Of a stretch of DNA of 64,000 nt, positions 8,703 through 20,800 are shown piece after piece. The notes beneath the pieces are model-generated. The model was not told where the DNA came from, searched no databases, and was given only the letters and a program-made list of their open reading frames with translations. The stretch covers positions 372,001 through 436,000 of the forward strand of contig JAIXMN010000027.1 of assembly GCA_025716815.1 (NCBI GenBank), read 5' to 3'. This DNA is from Dichotomocladium elegans. Lineage: Eukaryota; Mucoromycota; Mucoromycetes; Mucorales; Lichtheimiaceae. Within the stretch, counting starts at the first letter, position 1, and every line of letters begins with the position of its first letter. A program made the translations under genes and the position numbers.

Positions 8703-11700
8703 TTACCCCCCTCCGAGAATGTTGGTCGTCCTCGAACAACAACTGCAAGGTGTGGTCTTGAATATCTGATCGGTTGGCGGCACGGGAAGCGACAGGATCG
8801 AACCAAGGGGAGGTGGGTGCTGTCTGAAAATGGACAGGACGTAGACGGTCGGTATGGACCCAGGAGCTATATTCCTTGCCGTTCATGTCTTTTAGCTTGT
8901 AGGTGTCCGAGTCTAAGTTACGACTGATCACCAAGTACGGTCCTTTCCCATTGTACTCCAGGCTTAACTTTTGCTCGTTACGTAATAGAACATGGTCACC
9001 AATAGCAAACGTTTGCGGTTTTAGTGTGGCATCCCAAATAGCTTTATCCCGCTGGGCGTTGGCGCGAAGCCGTTCCGCGGCAGAGGCGCGAGCTTCATGT
9101 AAGCGCAACAGCGATGGTCGGCGAGCATCTACAAGTGTCTTGGGATCCGGTTCTTGTTCTTCAACTAGTAAGGGCCGCGTCATATCACCAGGAAGGCGGG
9201 GTTCTACTCCGTACACCATATAGAACGGGCTCATGCCCGTTGTGCGATGCTTGCGCACACAACACGCAAAGACAGACGGTTCTAAGAAATCATCCCAGCG
9301 ATGGATGGCACCATTGGTATATTTCCGAAGCATAGATTTAAGAATGCCGTTGGTGCGCTCAACCTTGCCATTCATACGTGGGTGGAAAGCCGAAGTCAAC
9401 TTGTGATGGATTTTGGTGCGACCCAGATACAGGTTCAATACTTTGGACATGAAGTTGGCGCCGCGATCCGTCAGGATTTCGTTAGGGCAACCGAACTGCA
9501 TGACGATCTCTTCAAAAATGAAATCGGCAATGGCTTGGCCTGTGGCATCAGGGACGGCTTGTGCGATGGTCCAATTGGTGGTGTAGTCGACGGCGACCAA
9601 GATCCAACGGTTGCGGCGCATGGTGGTCGGTAGTTCGCCAATAAAATCAAGATGCCAACGTGAGAAAGCAGGTGGGACATCCAAGGGTCGCATGGGTGCA
9701 TGATGTGTGCCGCGGTCGGGGTTGGCTGCCAACTGGCACTGGGGGCAATTACGTAGCCATTCCTGGATGTCTTCTTTCATGTTCGGCCACCACCAACGTT
9801 TCTTGATGACGTCGTACAGAGTTTCCATCCCGGCGTGTCCAAAACTGGTATGAAAGTGATGAACAAGATCGGCGCGGCGAGCGAACAGAGCAAAGCGGAT
9901 TTCTTGTACCTCAGATCCGACCTTGACTTTGCGATAAATTCGGTTGTCTTTGACTGTAAATTTGTCCCGATGCTTCACCAAGAGATCCCTGACTATGGCC
10001 GGCCACTGTGTTTCGGCAAAATTGTAGAATTTCGGCCAGTCGGATTCCTCAATCGACTTTATGGCGTAGAGGTAATTAGGTTCCAGCGACTTTTCTTCCG
10101 GAACGCAGTGTGGTCCATCTCGCCGAGACAGCAGGTCAGGTACATGATTGTCCTTTCCACTCTTGTACTGAATCTCGGGGTCGTATAATTCTAGTTCGGC
10201 TATCCAACGGATCAGGCGTGGTGGCGGTGGTTTTGTGCGGCTCCGGAAGTACAACAAAGGGTGATGATCGGTGCGTACAACATAAGGTCTACCTTCGACA
10301 AAACAACGCCATGTGCGCAGTGCATGTAGTATACCCAATAGTTCCCTCTCTTGGGCTGGATAATTGCGTTCGGCCGAGGACAGCTTCTTGGATTCAAAAG
10401 CGAGCGGATGTAGCTGGCCATCCTCTCCCTCTTGCAGCAGTACCGCACCTATACCAAAGTTAGAGGCATCCGTCTCGATGATATACGGTAGGTCGGGGTT
10501 CGGTGGTAGCAGTATCGGTGCCTCGGACATGCGGGACTTGATAAGGTCGAAAGCGGTCTGGCATTCTGGCGTCCAACTGATCGACCGCTTTTTCGCACCC
10601 GTCCCCTTCGTCAGATCGGTTAACGGTGCCGCTATTGTCGCGAAATCACGGATAAAACGCCGGTAATGAGAGGCCAAACCGACAAACTGCCGTACTTCTT
10701 GGACGTTGGTCGGCTGCGGCCAATCGCGAATAGCTTTTACCTTGGTTTTGGACGGTAGAATCCCTGCAGCAGAGACCTGGAACCCAACGAATTCCAGCTC
10801 AGTCTTGAAGAATTCGCATTTCTTCAGGTTGGCCACTAGCTTAGCATCCCGTAAACGATCAAGAACCTGGCGTACGTGTTGGTAATGCTCCTTTTCGGAC
10901 TTGCTAAAGATCAGAATGTCGTCGAGATAAACCAATGCAAAAACATCCAAGCAGTCGCCCAAAACGGAATTCATTAGCCGTTGGAACGTGGGAGGGGCAT
11001 TCGTCAATCCAAAGGGGAGCACTTGGAACTCGTATGATCCGTAGCGTGTGTTGAATGCTGTCTTGGGAATATCTTCCTCTCGAATCCGTACTTGATGATA
11101 GCCGCTTTTCAAATCGATACTTGAGAAATATTTGGCACCACCGATTCGTTCCAAGCATTCGTCGATTCGAGGGAGTGGATGCGAGTTGCGTTTAGTTACC
11201 TGATTGATTGCACGGTAGTCCACACAGAGGCGCATTGAGCCGTCCTTCTTGCGCACGAACAACACCGGGGCGCCCCATGGAGACGCGCTAGGGCGGATCA
11301 AACGTAGATCTAAGAGCTCTTTGAGCTGCTTACGCAATTCGTCCAGCTCGAGTGGGCTCATCTTGTATGGTGCTCGATTGATGGGTGCTGCAGCACCTGT
11401 GTCGATGACATGGCTCACCTCACGCACAGGTGGTAGTCCTGGTAGTTTATCCTGGAAGACTTCTGGGTATTCCTTGCACAGTGCGTGGAGTTTGTCTTGC
11501 TGGGGTTTCTTCTCCTCTTGGTGCTCGGTACGCACGTAGCACAAGTACAGCTCATCTACTTGATCCCGTGTAACCATCCGGGCGACTTGGCGGTGTGAGA
11601 TAAGGTAGGCCAGCTCCGGAATAGGGCGATCGTACTTTGGCTGAAGTGTGTACTGAATCCCATTGACCGAAAACGTCCATGTATCTTGATCCCAATCCGG

Positions 11701-12240
11701 TACAGGTTTGATGTTCTTGATCCAATCGCGACCCAGGATCAAGTCGAATTTTGTATCGAGAACGAACGCAGAAATGTTGTGCGTAAAACCAGCGGCATCT
11801 AGTGATAGACTGACAGAGCGGTCGATTGAGAACTTATGGCCACCGGCGGTTTCCACTTGCTGGTCCTTGACATAACGCACCGGGCAACCCACAGTCAACT
11901 GAGGTGACACATATGACGAGGTAGCGCCACTATCCAATAATACTTCAATCGGTTTCCCATTGCAGGACATGTTGTACAGGGGTAACTCGGTATTCTTTAT
12001 TGCCAATAGTGATTCAATATGTCTAACGTCAGCGGCAAGCGCTTTTCGATCATCCTCGTCTTGCTCGGCCAGGGGATCGTCAGACAAATCGATCAATGGT
12101 CTCTCCGATGGGCGCGATTCTTGTGTTGGGACAGTTATACCAGCAGGCGGATCTGAGGTAGGGCGTTGGGATTGGGTGACCAGGTTGAGAGATGGACGTG
12201 CGCGCGAAAGGACTCCCTCTATTCCTGACGCGCGTTGGCT
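8695..12240 (-). CDS. pol: E2 Pol: protease, RT, RNase H, integrase
   Basis: The frame is open from the slippery site at 12240-12246 to a TAG formed by the first bases of the 3' LTR; the first ATG is at 12096. From that ATG: protease with [13 protein letters not shown] (DSGA at 55-58), reverse transcriptase with VYLDD near residue 390, RNase H with ETDAS near 540 and RTDHHP, integrase with a His-His-Cys-Cys finger (FGHAG..CPQC, about 750-790) and core motifs LDFIGELP, LTDRGANF and GKVERTNG. There is no chromodomain. It is the longest intact group-1 pol here, but the element's gag is broken, so it could only act on particles supplied by a relative. Confidence 0.93.
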   Translation of the reverse strand, partial: SQRASGIEGVLSRARPSLNLVTQSQRPTSDPPAGITVPTQESRPSERPLIDLSDDPLAEQDEDDRKALAADVRHIESLLAIKNTELPLYNMSCNGKPIEVLLDSGATSSYVSPQLTVGCPVRYVKDQQVETAGGHKFSIDRSVSLSLDAAGFTHNISAFVLDTKFDLILGRDWIKNIKPVPDWDQDTWTFSVNGIQYTLQPKYDRPIPELAYLISHRQVARMVTRDQVDELYLCYVRTEHQEEKKPQQDKLHALCKEYPEVFQDKLPGLPPVREVSHVIDTGAAAPINRAPYKMSPLELDELRKQLKELLDLRLIRPSASPWGAPVLFVRKKDGSMRLCVDYRAINQVTKRNSHPLPRIDECLERIGGAKYFSSIDLKSGYHQVRIREEDIPKTAFNTRYGSYEFQVLPFGLTNAPPTFQRLMNSVLGDCLDVFALVYLDDILIFSKSEKEHYQHVRQVLDRLRDAKLVANLKKCEFFKTELEFVGFQVSAAGILPSKTKVKAIRDWPQPTNVQEVRQFVGLASHYRRFIRDFATIAAPLTDLTKGTGAKKRSISWTPECQTAFDLIKSRMSEAPILLPPNPDLPYIIETDASNFGIGAVLLQEGEDGQLHPLAFESKKLSSAERNYPAQERELLGILHALRTWRCFVEGRPYVVRTDHHPLLYFRSRTKPPPPRLIRWIAELELYDPEIQYKSGKDNHVPDLLSRRDGPHCVPEEKSLEPNYLYAIKSIEESDWPKFYNFAETQWPAIVRDLLVKHRDKFTVKDNRIYRKVKVGSEVQEIRFALFARRADLVHHFHTSFGHAGMETLYDVIKKRWWWPNMKEDIQEWLRNCPQCQLAANPDRGTHHAPMRPLDVPPAFSRWHLDFIGELPTTMRRNRWILVAVDYTTNWTIAQAVPDATGQAIADFIFEEIVMQFGCPNEILTDRGANFMSKVLNLYLGRTKIHHKLTSAFHPRMNGKVERTNGILKSMLRKYTNGAIHRWDDFLEPSVFACCVRKHRTTGMSPFYMVYGVEPRLPGDMTRPLLVEEQEPDPKTLVDARRPSLLRLHEARASAAERLRANAQRDKAIWDATLKPQTFAIGDHVLLRNEQKLSLEYNGKGPYLVISRNLDSDTYKLKDMNGKEYSSWVHTDRLRPVHFQTAPTSPWFDPVASRAANRSDIQDHTLQLLFEDDQHSRRGVMS

Positions 12241-13264
12241 TTTAAATCGCCATGTAGAAATTTATCAGACGAACCAGACCGAGAATAGCGCGGCGACGGG
12301 CAATTGCGAGCGAGATGGCCACGACCATCACAATTGTAACAGCGGCGAGGGCGATTTTGCTGGTGCGATCTGCTTGTGCCTTGAGGACGGCGGTTGATCA
12401 CATCCAAATCCATAGGCGTGGGACCCTCAGCCTGTTGGACCATGATCGGAGCAGGATGTGTTGTCGGGCGGTGGATATCCGAGTAGTGGCGCTCCGTTGG
12501 ATTGCTGTTTCCGGCGGCATACTCCTTCATTGCTTCGTACGACTCGGCAGCATTATACGCGGCAAGCAGAGTGGATGGTTCCTTCATCAGAACGGGGAGG
12601 CGAGCGTCCAAGTCGAGTCCATGAATGAACGCATCAATCGCGTCCTCTTGGTCCATGCCCGGCAGGTCCAGCATAATATCCCTAAATGTGATCACGTACT
12701 CTCGAATGGTGCCAGTGGAAGTGGTACCTTGTTTGAGCTGGCGGAGCTTGTTGCGGGCTACCTGGGCGTAGTTGCGTGGCTTGAACTCCCCACGAATGGC
12801 CGCACAAAAGTCTTCCCACGTCTTCGGCGTCTGGTTGGTATCGGCACTGGACTGAACGACATTTCCAGGTGTCTCCACCATGTTGCAGCACCGTCGCGTA
12901 GGAGCGTCGAAGCGTAGACCACTCTTTCAGGGTCGCTGAGTTCGGCATGATCGACGTACTTATCGACGGTGTGTAACCAGGCTTCCACCGCTGACGACGA
13001 GCGATCGCCACGAAAGAGGTCAGGCTGTACAGGTTTGACCTTCATGCCGGGTACCGAACGGTGCTTGGATTCCTCGCGCAGGGCCTTGATTTCTTGTTGC
13101 TGTGCTTGCATTTGTTGCATCATCACATGCATTGCCTCGAGAATCGCCTTGGAGTCGGTCATCGTGTTTTGCTCTTCGTCTGAATCGGAAATGTTATTGT
13201 CTTGAAAACGGTGTCGTTGGAATGTTGTTTTTTAAAACTTTGCTTGCGATGAATCACTAGGCAT
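12219..13264 (-). pseudogene. gag: E2 gag, disabled by a stop codon and a frameshift
   Basis: The Gag frame starts at the ATG inside the PBS (13264) but meets TAA at codon 11 in a T4A6 run; the same frame then continues as KTTFQRHRFQ and matches E7 Gag (NKTSFQEYRTQ), so the PBS ATG is the ancestral start. Translation could restart at 13162 (MTDSKAILEAM). After ATWWRHLE (about 12860) the frame shifts by one base and continues as QSSADTNQTPKTWEDF to the zinc knuckle CYNCDGRGHLARNC and the TAG at 12219. The capsid segment and knuckle are otherwise well preserved. Both lesions are in or near short runs and could be recent or sequencing errors. Confidence 0.85.
12240..12246 (-). promoter_or_regulatory. 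E2 -1 frameshift site T TTA AAA
   Basis: Gag frame reads GAT TTA AAA GCC; the -1 frame is open into pol. The Gag stop follows 19 bases later. Confidence 0.8.
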
Positions 13265-13273
13265 CAGCTACCA
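13262..13273 (-). promoter_or_regulatory. E2 primer-binding site TGGTAGCTGATG with embedded ATG
   Basis: Two bases inside the 5' LTR boundary. TGGTAGCT pairs with a tRNA ending AGCTACCA, as expected for initiator Met tRNA. The last three bases are the ancestral Gag start codon. Confidence 0.8.
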
Positions 13274-13275
13274 AA

Positions 13276-13596
13276 TGTCGTCTTTTTATCAAACTTGGAT
13301 ACCACTGAGAAGAGACGACGTCCACTGAGAGAATAACCACGAAGAGATAACCACGGAGAGATAGAACCACACAGATAGTCGTCTGGACAATATATGATGA
13401 TGTTTTATTACGATAAATGTCCCATTATTTATACTGTATTGACTTGTAAGAAATGAGTGCAATGCTGTCAAGATTGCTACTGATGACTCATGTTTAGCAA
13501 CCATTGTCATTCGGACTTTGTCTAAAAAGTGCTACGCTCCGCGGTAATGGTCATGTAGCCGGTGATTAAAATAATCGACTGGACTGTACTACGACA
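13276..13596 (-). repeat. E2 5' LTR (321 bp)
   Basis: Copy of 8382-8702, with one base difference near its right end. Confidence 0.93.
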
Positions 13597-13606
13597 TGTG
13601 TCGCTC

Positions 13607-13946
13607 TGTCGTGGTCTGCTAATGGTTACACGGTACAGTCAAATGTGTAACCTTTCTCGAAGGAGTACAATGCGTAGCCGTTTTGCTGAGCATTCGCTAT
13701 CTGCTGAGCATTCACTATTTGCTGAGCATTATTGCCAAGGCATGTAGTGCGCAGCCATTTAATATTTTCCCTTGTCAAGATGCTTAGCTACCTAGAATTA
13801 ACAATACATATAAATATGCATCTAGCGGTAGTAATAAAGAACCTCCAAGCTTCTGATATTTCTGAATAGTCTCAGTGACATTCCTGTTCTGTGTGAACTT
13901 GCCGTTACCCGCTACAAAAAGGATCTTCGTGACCAGGGCAACGACA
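13607..13946 (+). repeat. E3 5' LTR (340 bp)
   Basis: TGTCG..CGACA ends; TATA-like ACATATAAATATG (about 13807) and AATAAA (about 13834). U3 holds three imperfect copies of TGCTGAGCATT (about 13684-13732). Confidence 0.93.
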
Positions 13947-13948
13947 AT

Positions 13949-13960
13949 TGGTAGCTGATG
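13949..13960 (+). promoter_or_regulatory. E3 primer-binding site with embedded Gag start codon
   Basis: TGGTAGCTGATG begins two bases after the LTR. Its last three bases, 13958-13960, are the first codon of the 392-codon Gag. Confidence 0.85.
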
Positions 13961-15136
13961 ACATTTTCTGCCGACCAGCAAAGAAAATTTGTTATCCAAG
14001 AACGCGTATACGAGCTCCTCCCCGCCGAGTATAAGGAACGATACAGAAACGAATTTGATCAGATATTTATTCCAGAAGGTGAACGTGCCACTTTTACACT
14101 GACCAATATTGCCACACTACACTCTCGTGCGAACTCTATACTCAAGACTGCCATTGCCGCTATGGACCAGAAATCACTATTGGAGACCATCCAAGCCATG
14201 GTGGTACAATTACAAAATCAACAAGACGAGCTGAGAGCACTTCGTGAGGCCACTAATAACAAATCAACGAATGTCAAGCCAGTCCAACCCGATTCTTTCA
14301 GTGGTACCTGCTCAACAGCAACGGTAGAGGCATGGTTGCATATGGTCGAAAAATATCTCGATTGTACCAGTCTTGATGACAAAGGGAGAGTCAATTACGC
14401 TTCCAGTCTACTGCGTAATGGTGCTGCCACGTGGTGGCGCCACCTGGAAACTACCACGGACCCAGACGATGATCTTTCGGACAGGACCCCCAAGAGTTGG
14501 AATGCGTTCAAAATCGCGTTTCGTCATGAATTCAAACCGCATAACGCACAGGACATCGCCCGCAATAGGCTCATGCAGTTACGACAAGCTACGATGCCCT
14601 CAGGTTCAATTCGAGAATATATTGTTGCATTTCGGGATATTATGTTAGAACTACCAGATATGGGGCGCGGAGAGGCGATCCATTATTTTATACGAGGATT
14701 GTCCTATGACGCATGCCTACAAGTATCCTTGCGACAACCAGCGACTCTTGTGGACGCGTATAATGCTGCCGAGTCTTTTGAGGCTGTCCAAGAATATGCA
14801 CAAGGAATTCGTGATTCGATACAATATCAGGCCGGAACCACCGCTCTGTCGCAACAGTATGACACCGGTCATTCTGAACCTACGCCGATGGAACTCGATG
14901 CTATCCAAGGCCGTTCTCCCCGGCAGTGGTCTACCGATCAGCATTCGTGGCGTCCTACATCTGGATTGCAAAGACAGTCCCGCACTAGTCCCATGTCGCA
15001 CCAAGGACTGGGGCGAGTCACTAACAAACGGTGCTTCAACTGTGGTGGAATAGGGCATCTTGCTAGATCTTGTCCATCTGCTCCTCGCACCGCATCAAGT
15101 TCAGGCAATTTAAAAGCGGTGGCGCGTTCGGATTAA
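13958..15136 (+). CDS. gag: E3 Gag
   Basis: An intact 392-residue Gag starts with the ATG inside the PBS. It has an N-terminal arm, a glutamine-rich coiled region ([19 protein letters not shown], about 85-105), the capsid-like domain ([22 protein letters not shown] .. ATWWRHLE .. [15 protein letters not shown] .. [17 protein letters not shown]) and one zinc knuckle [14 protein letters not shown] near the C terminus. It forms the particle and packages RNA. It ends with a TAA 20 bases past the T TTA AAA slippery site. No lesion was found, so this element could still supply Gag although its own pol is broken. Confidence 0.92.
   Translation: MTFSADQQRKFVIQERVYELLPAEYKERYRNEFDQIFIPEGERATFTLTNIATLHSRANSILKTAIAAMDQKSLLETIQAMVVQLQNQQDELRALREATNNKSTNVKPVQPDSFSGTCSTATVEAWLHMVEKYLDCTSLDDKGRVNYASSLLRNGAATWWRHLETTTDPDDDLSDRTPKSWNAFKIAFRHEFKPHNAQDIARNRLMQLRQATMPSGSIREYIVAFRDIMLELPDMGRGEAIHYFIRGLSYDACLQVSLRQPATLVDAYNAAESFEAVQEYAQGIRDSIQYQAGTTALSQQYDTGHSEPTPMELDAIQGRSPRQWSTDQHSWRPTSGLQRQSRTSPMSHQGLGRVTNKRCFNCGGIGHLARSCPSAPRTASSSGNLKAVARSD
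15109..15115 (+). promoter_or_regulatory. E3 -1 frameshift site T TTA AAA
   Basis: Gag frame AAT TTA AAA GCG; the -1 frame reads TTT AAA AGC and is open into pol. Confidence 0.82.
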
Positions 15137-17397
15137 AGGGACTCCGGACGCGTACCACTCCATCCCTTAACACCATACATGACAAAACGACGTACACCGA
15201 ACATGCCATGAAGGATCCGCCGTCGCTTGATATAACCACCGCCCCGCACTCCGCCGGTGCCCCCGCATCAGAAATACCAGACTCCAGAGATCCACAGGCG
15301 GACGTAATTCTAAAGGATGCCCAGGATGATATCAACCACATAGAATCGTTGTGCTCAATAAAGCAGAGTCAGTTACCTTTGTACGAAATGGTGTGCAATG
15401 GGCAGCGGATTGCCGTACTGCTAGATAGTGGAGCGACAGGAACATATGTACGACCAGAGGTAGTCAAGGACATCGCAAAGCGACCAGTGAAAGGTCGACA
15501 GGTGGAGACTGCGGGTGGACATACGTTGCTGATCGAGGAAGCCGTTACGTTATCACTCAATGCCGGTGGATATATCCACGATGTGCATGCCTTCGTTCTC
15601 GATACGAAATTCGATCTCATTTTGGGCCGCGATTGGATCAAGAAAATGAAACCAGTGCCAGACTGGGATCTTGACACTTGGCGCATCACTCAAGACCAAA
15701 CCGACTACCTACTACGACCTAAATACCAACGAGAAATACCGGAGCTTTCGTATCTCATCTCAGCACGACAAGTAGAACGACTTAAGAGCCGAAACCAGAT
15801 AACAGAAATGTTTTTATTGCATGTTAATGACACTCTAGATCTCTCTGATCCTAGTGGAGCTAACGAAGCGATCAAAGTCCAAGCATTAATAAAAGAATAT
15901 CCGGATGTCTTTCAAGATCAATTACCAGGCCTGCCCCCAGAACGCGGGATCACGCACGTCATTGATACTGGTGATGCCGAACCTATAAACCGCCAGCCAT
16001 ACAAGATGAGTCCTAGAGAACTCGATGAGTTGCGCAAACAGCTTGACGAACTTTTGAAATTACGCCTTATCCGCCCAAGCTCCTCACCATGGGGCGCACC
16101 TTGCCTATTTGTTCGCAAAAAGGATGGTTCAATGCGGTTGTGCGTAGATTACCGCGCGCTTAATGCTGTCACTAAACGCAACTCACATCCCCTACCACGA
16201 ATTGACAAATGCCTCGAACGTCTCTCAGGAGCCAGATTCTTTTCAAGTATTGACCTCCGCAGTGGCTATCATCAAGTCCGGATCCATGACGACGATATAC
16301 CGAAACTGCCTTTAACACGCGCTATGGTTCATTTGAGTGGCGTGTTCTTAGTTTCGGGTTGTCAAACGCACCAAGAGCCTTCCAGACTATCATGAACCAC
16401 ACGCTCTCCGAATGTATTGACAAATTTGCTCTGGTTTACTTGGACGATGTTCTAATTTATTCCAAGACTGAAGAAGACCACGCCAAGCACATACGCGAAG
16501 TCCTCAACCGTCTGCGTAAGGCACAGCTCATCGCTAATCTCAAAAAGTGTTCCTTTTTCAAAACAGAGCTCGAGTTCCTGGGATTCCGACTCTCAGCGAA
16601 AGGGATTCTACCATCTGCAAAAAAAGTAAAGGCTATTCAAGATTGGCCAATACCAAGAAACGTTCAGGAAGTACGACAATTCATTGGTCTCGGATCTCAC
16701 TACCGACGCTTCATTCCGAACTTTGCTTCTATCGCTGCTCCGTTGACGGACCTTACAAAAGGGACAGGAATAAAGAAAAGAACGATCGAGTGGAGCGATG
16801 CTTGCCAATCGGCTTTTGATGAATTAAAGGCCCGCTTATCTAGTGCTCCAGTGCTGCAAGCACCTGACCAGGACCGACCCTTTGTCATTGAAACTGACGC
16901 ATCCGACTTCGGTTCTGGAGCAGTGCTTTTGCAAGAGGGATCAGATGGGCTGTGGCGCCCTGTAGCATTTGAGTCCAAGAAGTTCTCAGAAGCAGAGCGT
17001 CGATACCCAGCTCAAGAAAGGGAGCTCTTAGCCGTTCTACACGCCTTGCGTACATGGCGTTGCTTTGTGGATGGTCGACCATACATTGTTTATACCGATC
17101 ACCATCCACTATGGTACTTCCGGAGTCAACGAAAACCCACACCTCGTCTTACCCGATGGATTACGGAACTTGAGCTATACGACCCTGACATCCAATATAA
17201 ACCGGGTCGTGAAAACAATGTTCCCGACGCACTATCACGCAGGGATGGGCCTGACTGCCAGGCCGCCGACGCCTCCATGGAGCCCGAATATGTCTATGCG
17301 GTAAAATCTATTCAGGAATCCGACTGGCCTAGGTTCTACACGCGGTCTGAGGTTGAGTGGCCACCCATTTATCGGGACCTGCTGCTTAAACACCGGG
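15115..17397 (+). pseudogene. pol: E3 Pol part 1: protease, RT, RNase H with one-base deletion
   Basis: The frame continues from the slippery site. Protease shows [11 protein letters not shown], and the RT starts [26 protein letters not shown]. At about 16302-16306 the expected ccgaaaactgcc has lost one A, shifting the frame; the correct frame resumes and contains LVYLDDVLIYS (about 16433-16465), RNase H (IETDASDFGSGAVLL, YTDHHPLWYF) and runs to KSIQESDWPRF. At 17397 it is cut by E4 with TSD ccggg; the frame resumes at 23141. Apart from the single-base deletion and E4 the sequence looks sound. Confidence 0.9.
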
Positions 17398-17793
17398 TGT
17401 CGCATAGGTGATTACGGATTGAAGGATCCATGACGCCGCGTTATAACCAGATCCATTTCCACAGTCTTTTTCCCTCTATTTTTCTCCCACTGGGTTTTTA
17501 TGAGGTTTTACCGACGTGAGGATGGTCTGAAAGGAACAAGGACATATAACGTATGATAGAGGTCACCGATACACACACAAGCACCTTATCTGTAATAGTG
17601 CTACCATCTCCGAGTACCCGTGTAAGACGGAGTAGCCAGTCGACCTAATTAGGACCTCTGCCATAAATCATATAAATAGTAGATAAATGTGTAGCGATGG
17701 AGGATCTTGGTTCCGATTTCATTCGAATAAAAGACATCCACGAGTCTCATCGTATTCTAACTGTCCACCATAAAAAACAACTAAAACACCACA
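17398..17793 (+). repeat. E4 5' LTR (396 bp)
   Basis: TGTCGCATAGG..AAACACCACA; TATA-like CATATAAATAG near 17669 and AATAAA near 17727. Confidence 0.93.
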
Positions 17794-17798
17794 TTTTT

Positions 17799-17806
17799 TA
17801 CGATGA
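17799..17806 (+). promoter_or_regulatory. E4 candidate self-priming site
   Basis: TACGATGA, six bases after the LTR, is the exact reverse complement of 17747-17754 in the LTR just after gagtc. It contains the Gag ATG (17803). Confidence 0.5.
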
Positions 17807-20800
17807 ACCCTCAGCAAGCTACCAACATCTACACCAACGACTCCCAGGGCGCCATTGCCAACGCGACCAGCGCACCTGCGGTCAACACCTCGTCCCTTGC
17901 CACCGATTTCGACGTGAGCATGGGCGAGTACCCCAACTCCGGCACGACGACGACGACGACGACTAGTGCTGTGGAGGCCGTCGCCCAGCTTATGGCGAAG
18001 AAAGGCGACGATTTGAAGGAGTTGTGCTTGCGGCAAGCACAAGCACTCGAGAACGACGACGCCGACGCTTTCGCCGAGATTTCGAGGAAGATCGAACTCA
18101 CTTGTCGTCTGTTGAACGATCAGAAGACGGTCTTTGTCGCGCTGCAGTCTGCGGCTGATGCTGGTCTTGAACCAACAAATCCAGCTGCATCCTCGGTGGA
18201 ACCGAGCTTCTCTCTTTCCTCAGCTCCGACTGAGGACGAAAGCAGCATCCGGTCCATTCCCTCGAGGGGTGGCCGTGTCAACATCGGCGACATCCCCTTG
18301 TTCCAGGTGCCTGGTATCACGATGACCGATACGACGAAGAAGGCGTTCAGCTCCGTGGAGGAATTCCTTCGCCGCTTCCAGCTCATCCTAGAAGCTGGAG
18401 AGGTGGAGGTCGATCGCGACTGGCAGCGTTGGTTGGCGCTTGCCATGCCGACTCACCTGGCCAACTGGTTCGATTCCTATGTCGCAAACAGGGGGTACAA
18501 CTGGTCCCAGGTCCGCGAAGTTTTTGCCGAACGATTCGAGGGTACCAGCCGTTCGATGTCCGCCGCCACGAAAGTTTTCTCAATGATGATGCCCCGCGGT
18601 GTGTCCATCCTGGATTACGGAGACGAGTACCAGGAGGCGATCAAGCAAGCCGGTCTCAAGGACGACGAGAACATGGCGTTGCGTTTCCTTTTCTCGCTGG
18701 AACCCGACTTCCAGCAGGATGTCCGAGTTGCGTGGCATGGTCAGCATGGCCCTCGCAACCCCCAAAATACCGAAGAGGTTATTCGGACGGGGGTGCTGAT
18801 CCAGGCGACCGAGAACCGCACTCGACATAGTGTTTCACGTGTACAACGTGAACACCCTGCTGTGAACCGGCACCAGTGGGAATCTGCCCCACACGTCCGT
18901 CACTCCCGCCGCGAGCCGCGCAATTGGCGCCATGAACGTCTTGAACGTTCTGAGCACCACACGCGCCGGTCTTCGCCCAGGCCTTCACCCAAGCCTTCAA
19001 TGAAGCCTGCACCGAAGCCGAAGAAGGAGCCGACCGCACTGCAGCGTGCACTTAAAGAACGCCGCTGCATTTACTGCAAACAAGACTGGGATCCCGACCA
19101 CCGTTGCGACGAGTACGTCAAGGCCAAGAAGGCACAACGTGAGCAGAAGCGGCTCAACCGCCTCGCTCGTCAAGACTGCTCCGTTGCCGCCAACACCACC
19201 ACCACCAACACCAGTTCGCGCCCCTCTCGGCAGGAGGCCGACAAGCGTCACCCCGCCGACGACGTCCTCGAGGACATGGATCTCGACGCTGATGCCAGTC
19301 TAGAGCTGGCAAAGCATTCCTCCGGTAAGCAAATACGTTTATATACGTTGCATACCCAAAACAATTCTTTGCGACTGACTTCACCTATCCTTATCCAGAA
19401 TAAGCGTCTCTTGGGTCTGCTGGACACCGGAGCAGAGATTTCAGTTGTCAATAAAAGAATTTGTTTGAAAAACAATTGGGTTATAGAAAAAGCTTCTGGA
19501 TTTATTTCATATGCGGGAAAGAACGATCGTTTACCACGTATGGGTATCACCGAACCTCTCATTATACGCTACAATCAGCGCATTATCAAGCATGCATTTG
19601 AAGTCATGGACCTCGAAGATGACACTGATGTCATAATAGGATTGGACTTACTACCAAGACTTGGTATCGCTTTGACAGGCGTTGCGACAAGATGGGATGA
19701 TGACGATCACACCGATGAAAGCAGGGATGAAAATGTCGTGCCGCAAGAAGAAAAGGCCGAGCCGAACAACTCTCCTGCTGGTACACCTGCTGAATATATT
19801 GCTTTCAAACAGGCGTTAGAGCCCTATATAAAGGCCAATGCGAATATTCCGAAGAATGCATTTTGCACCGTACCCGAATCAGTCATCTACATCGACACTC
19901 CAGAAGGTGTATCCGCGTATCAGAGACAATATCCATTACCTTATTCCATGCGTCCCATTGTTGATGATGCTGTCAAAAGTTGGCTGGCGGATGGTATTAT
20001 TGTCAAAGCTGCTGTGAATTCCAACTGGAACAGTCCTCTCACCTTGGCAGACAAAAAGGATGAGTATGGTAACAAGACTGGAAAGCGTCCATGTCTTGAT
20101 CCACGCCACATCAATAAGTATATTCCTGACGATCGATACCCTTTGCCATTGATTAAGGAGATTTTTTCGTCTTTGGGTGGTTCTGCTGTATTCACAACAT
20201 TAGATCTCAAGAGCGCATTTCATCGTTTCCGGATCAATGAAGCAGACCAGCACAAGACCACATTCACTCATAATGGAATCCAGTACATGTTCCAAGGTTG
20301 TCCATTCGGTTTGAAGCCGATATCTTCCAAGTTCCAAAGAGTGATGTCATCCATTTACAAAGATATGCCATTTGTACAAACCTTCGTCGACGATATTGTG
20401 GTCCATTCTCGAACGATGGCCGAACACACCCGTCATGTTCAGCTTGCTATCCAAGCGCTGACTGATGTCAACCTGCTCCTCAACCCCGCGAAATGCCATT
20501 TTGCACAACGATCGGTTTATTTACTTGGATTCTGTATCTCGCAGAGTGGTATTACCCCTGATGAACGAAAACTTACCAATGTCCTACAGTGGCCTATACC
20601 ACGGACGGGCAAGGATGTAATGCGCTTTATGGGTATTATCAATTATTTCCGCGACCATATTCCAAAGGTTTCCGAGATCAGTGCGCCACTCGATGCGTTA
20701 CGTTCCGCTGGATCCCTGAATCAACTCTGGACTGACGAGCATAACAAATGCTTTAAAAAGCTGAAAGCTCTGTTAGCTGAACGTACCCTCTTGCGATACC

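Larger units (their letters stand above)
8382..13596 (-). mobile_element. E2: Ty3/gypsy element, 5.2 kb
   Basis: 321-bp LTRs (TGTCGTC..CTACGACA) at both ends, one difference; TSD tgtg (8378-8381 and 13597-13600). The minus strand carries PBS TGGTAGCTGATG (13273-13262), gag with a frameshift, an intact 1133-codon pol and polypurine tract CGGAGGGGGGTAA beside the 3' LTR. Confidence 0.93.

Noticed and set aside
17700..18830. ORFs of 100-133 codons overlapping E4 gag
   Set aside because: Shadows in other frames of a GC-rich coding region.
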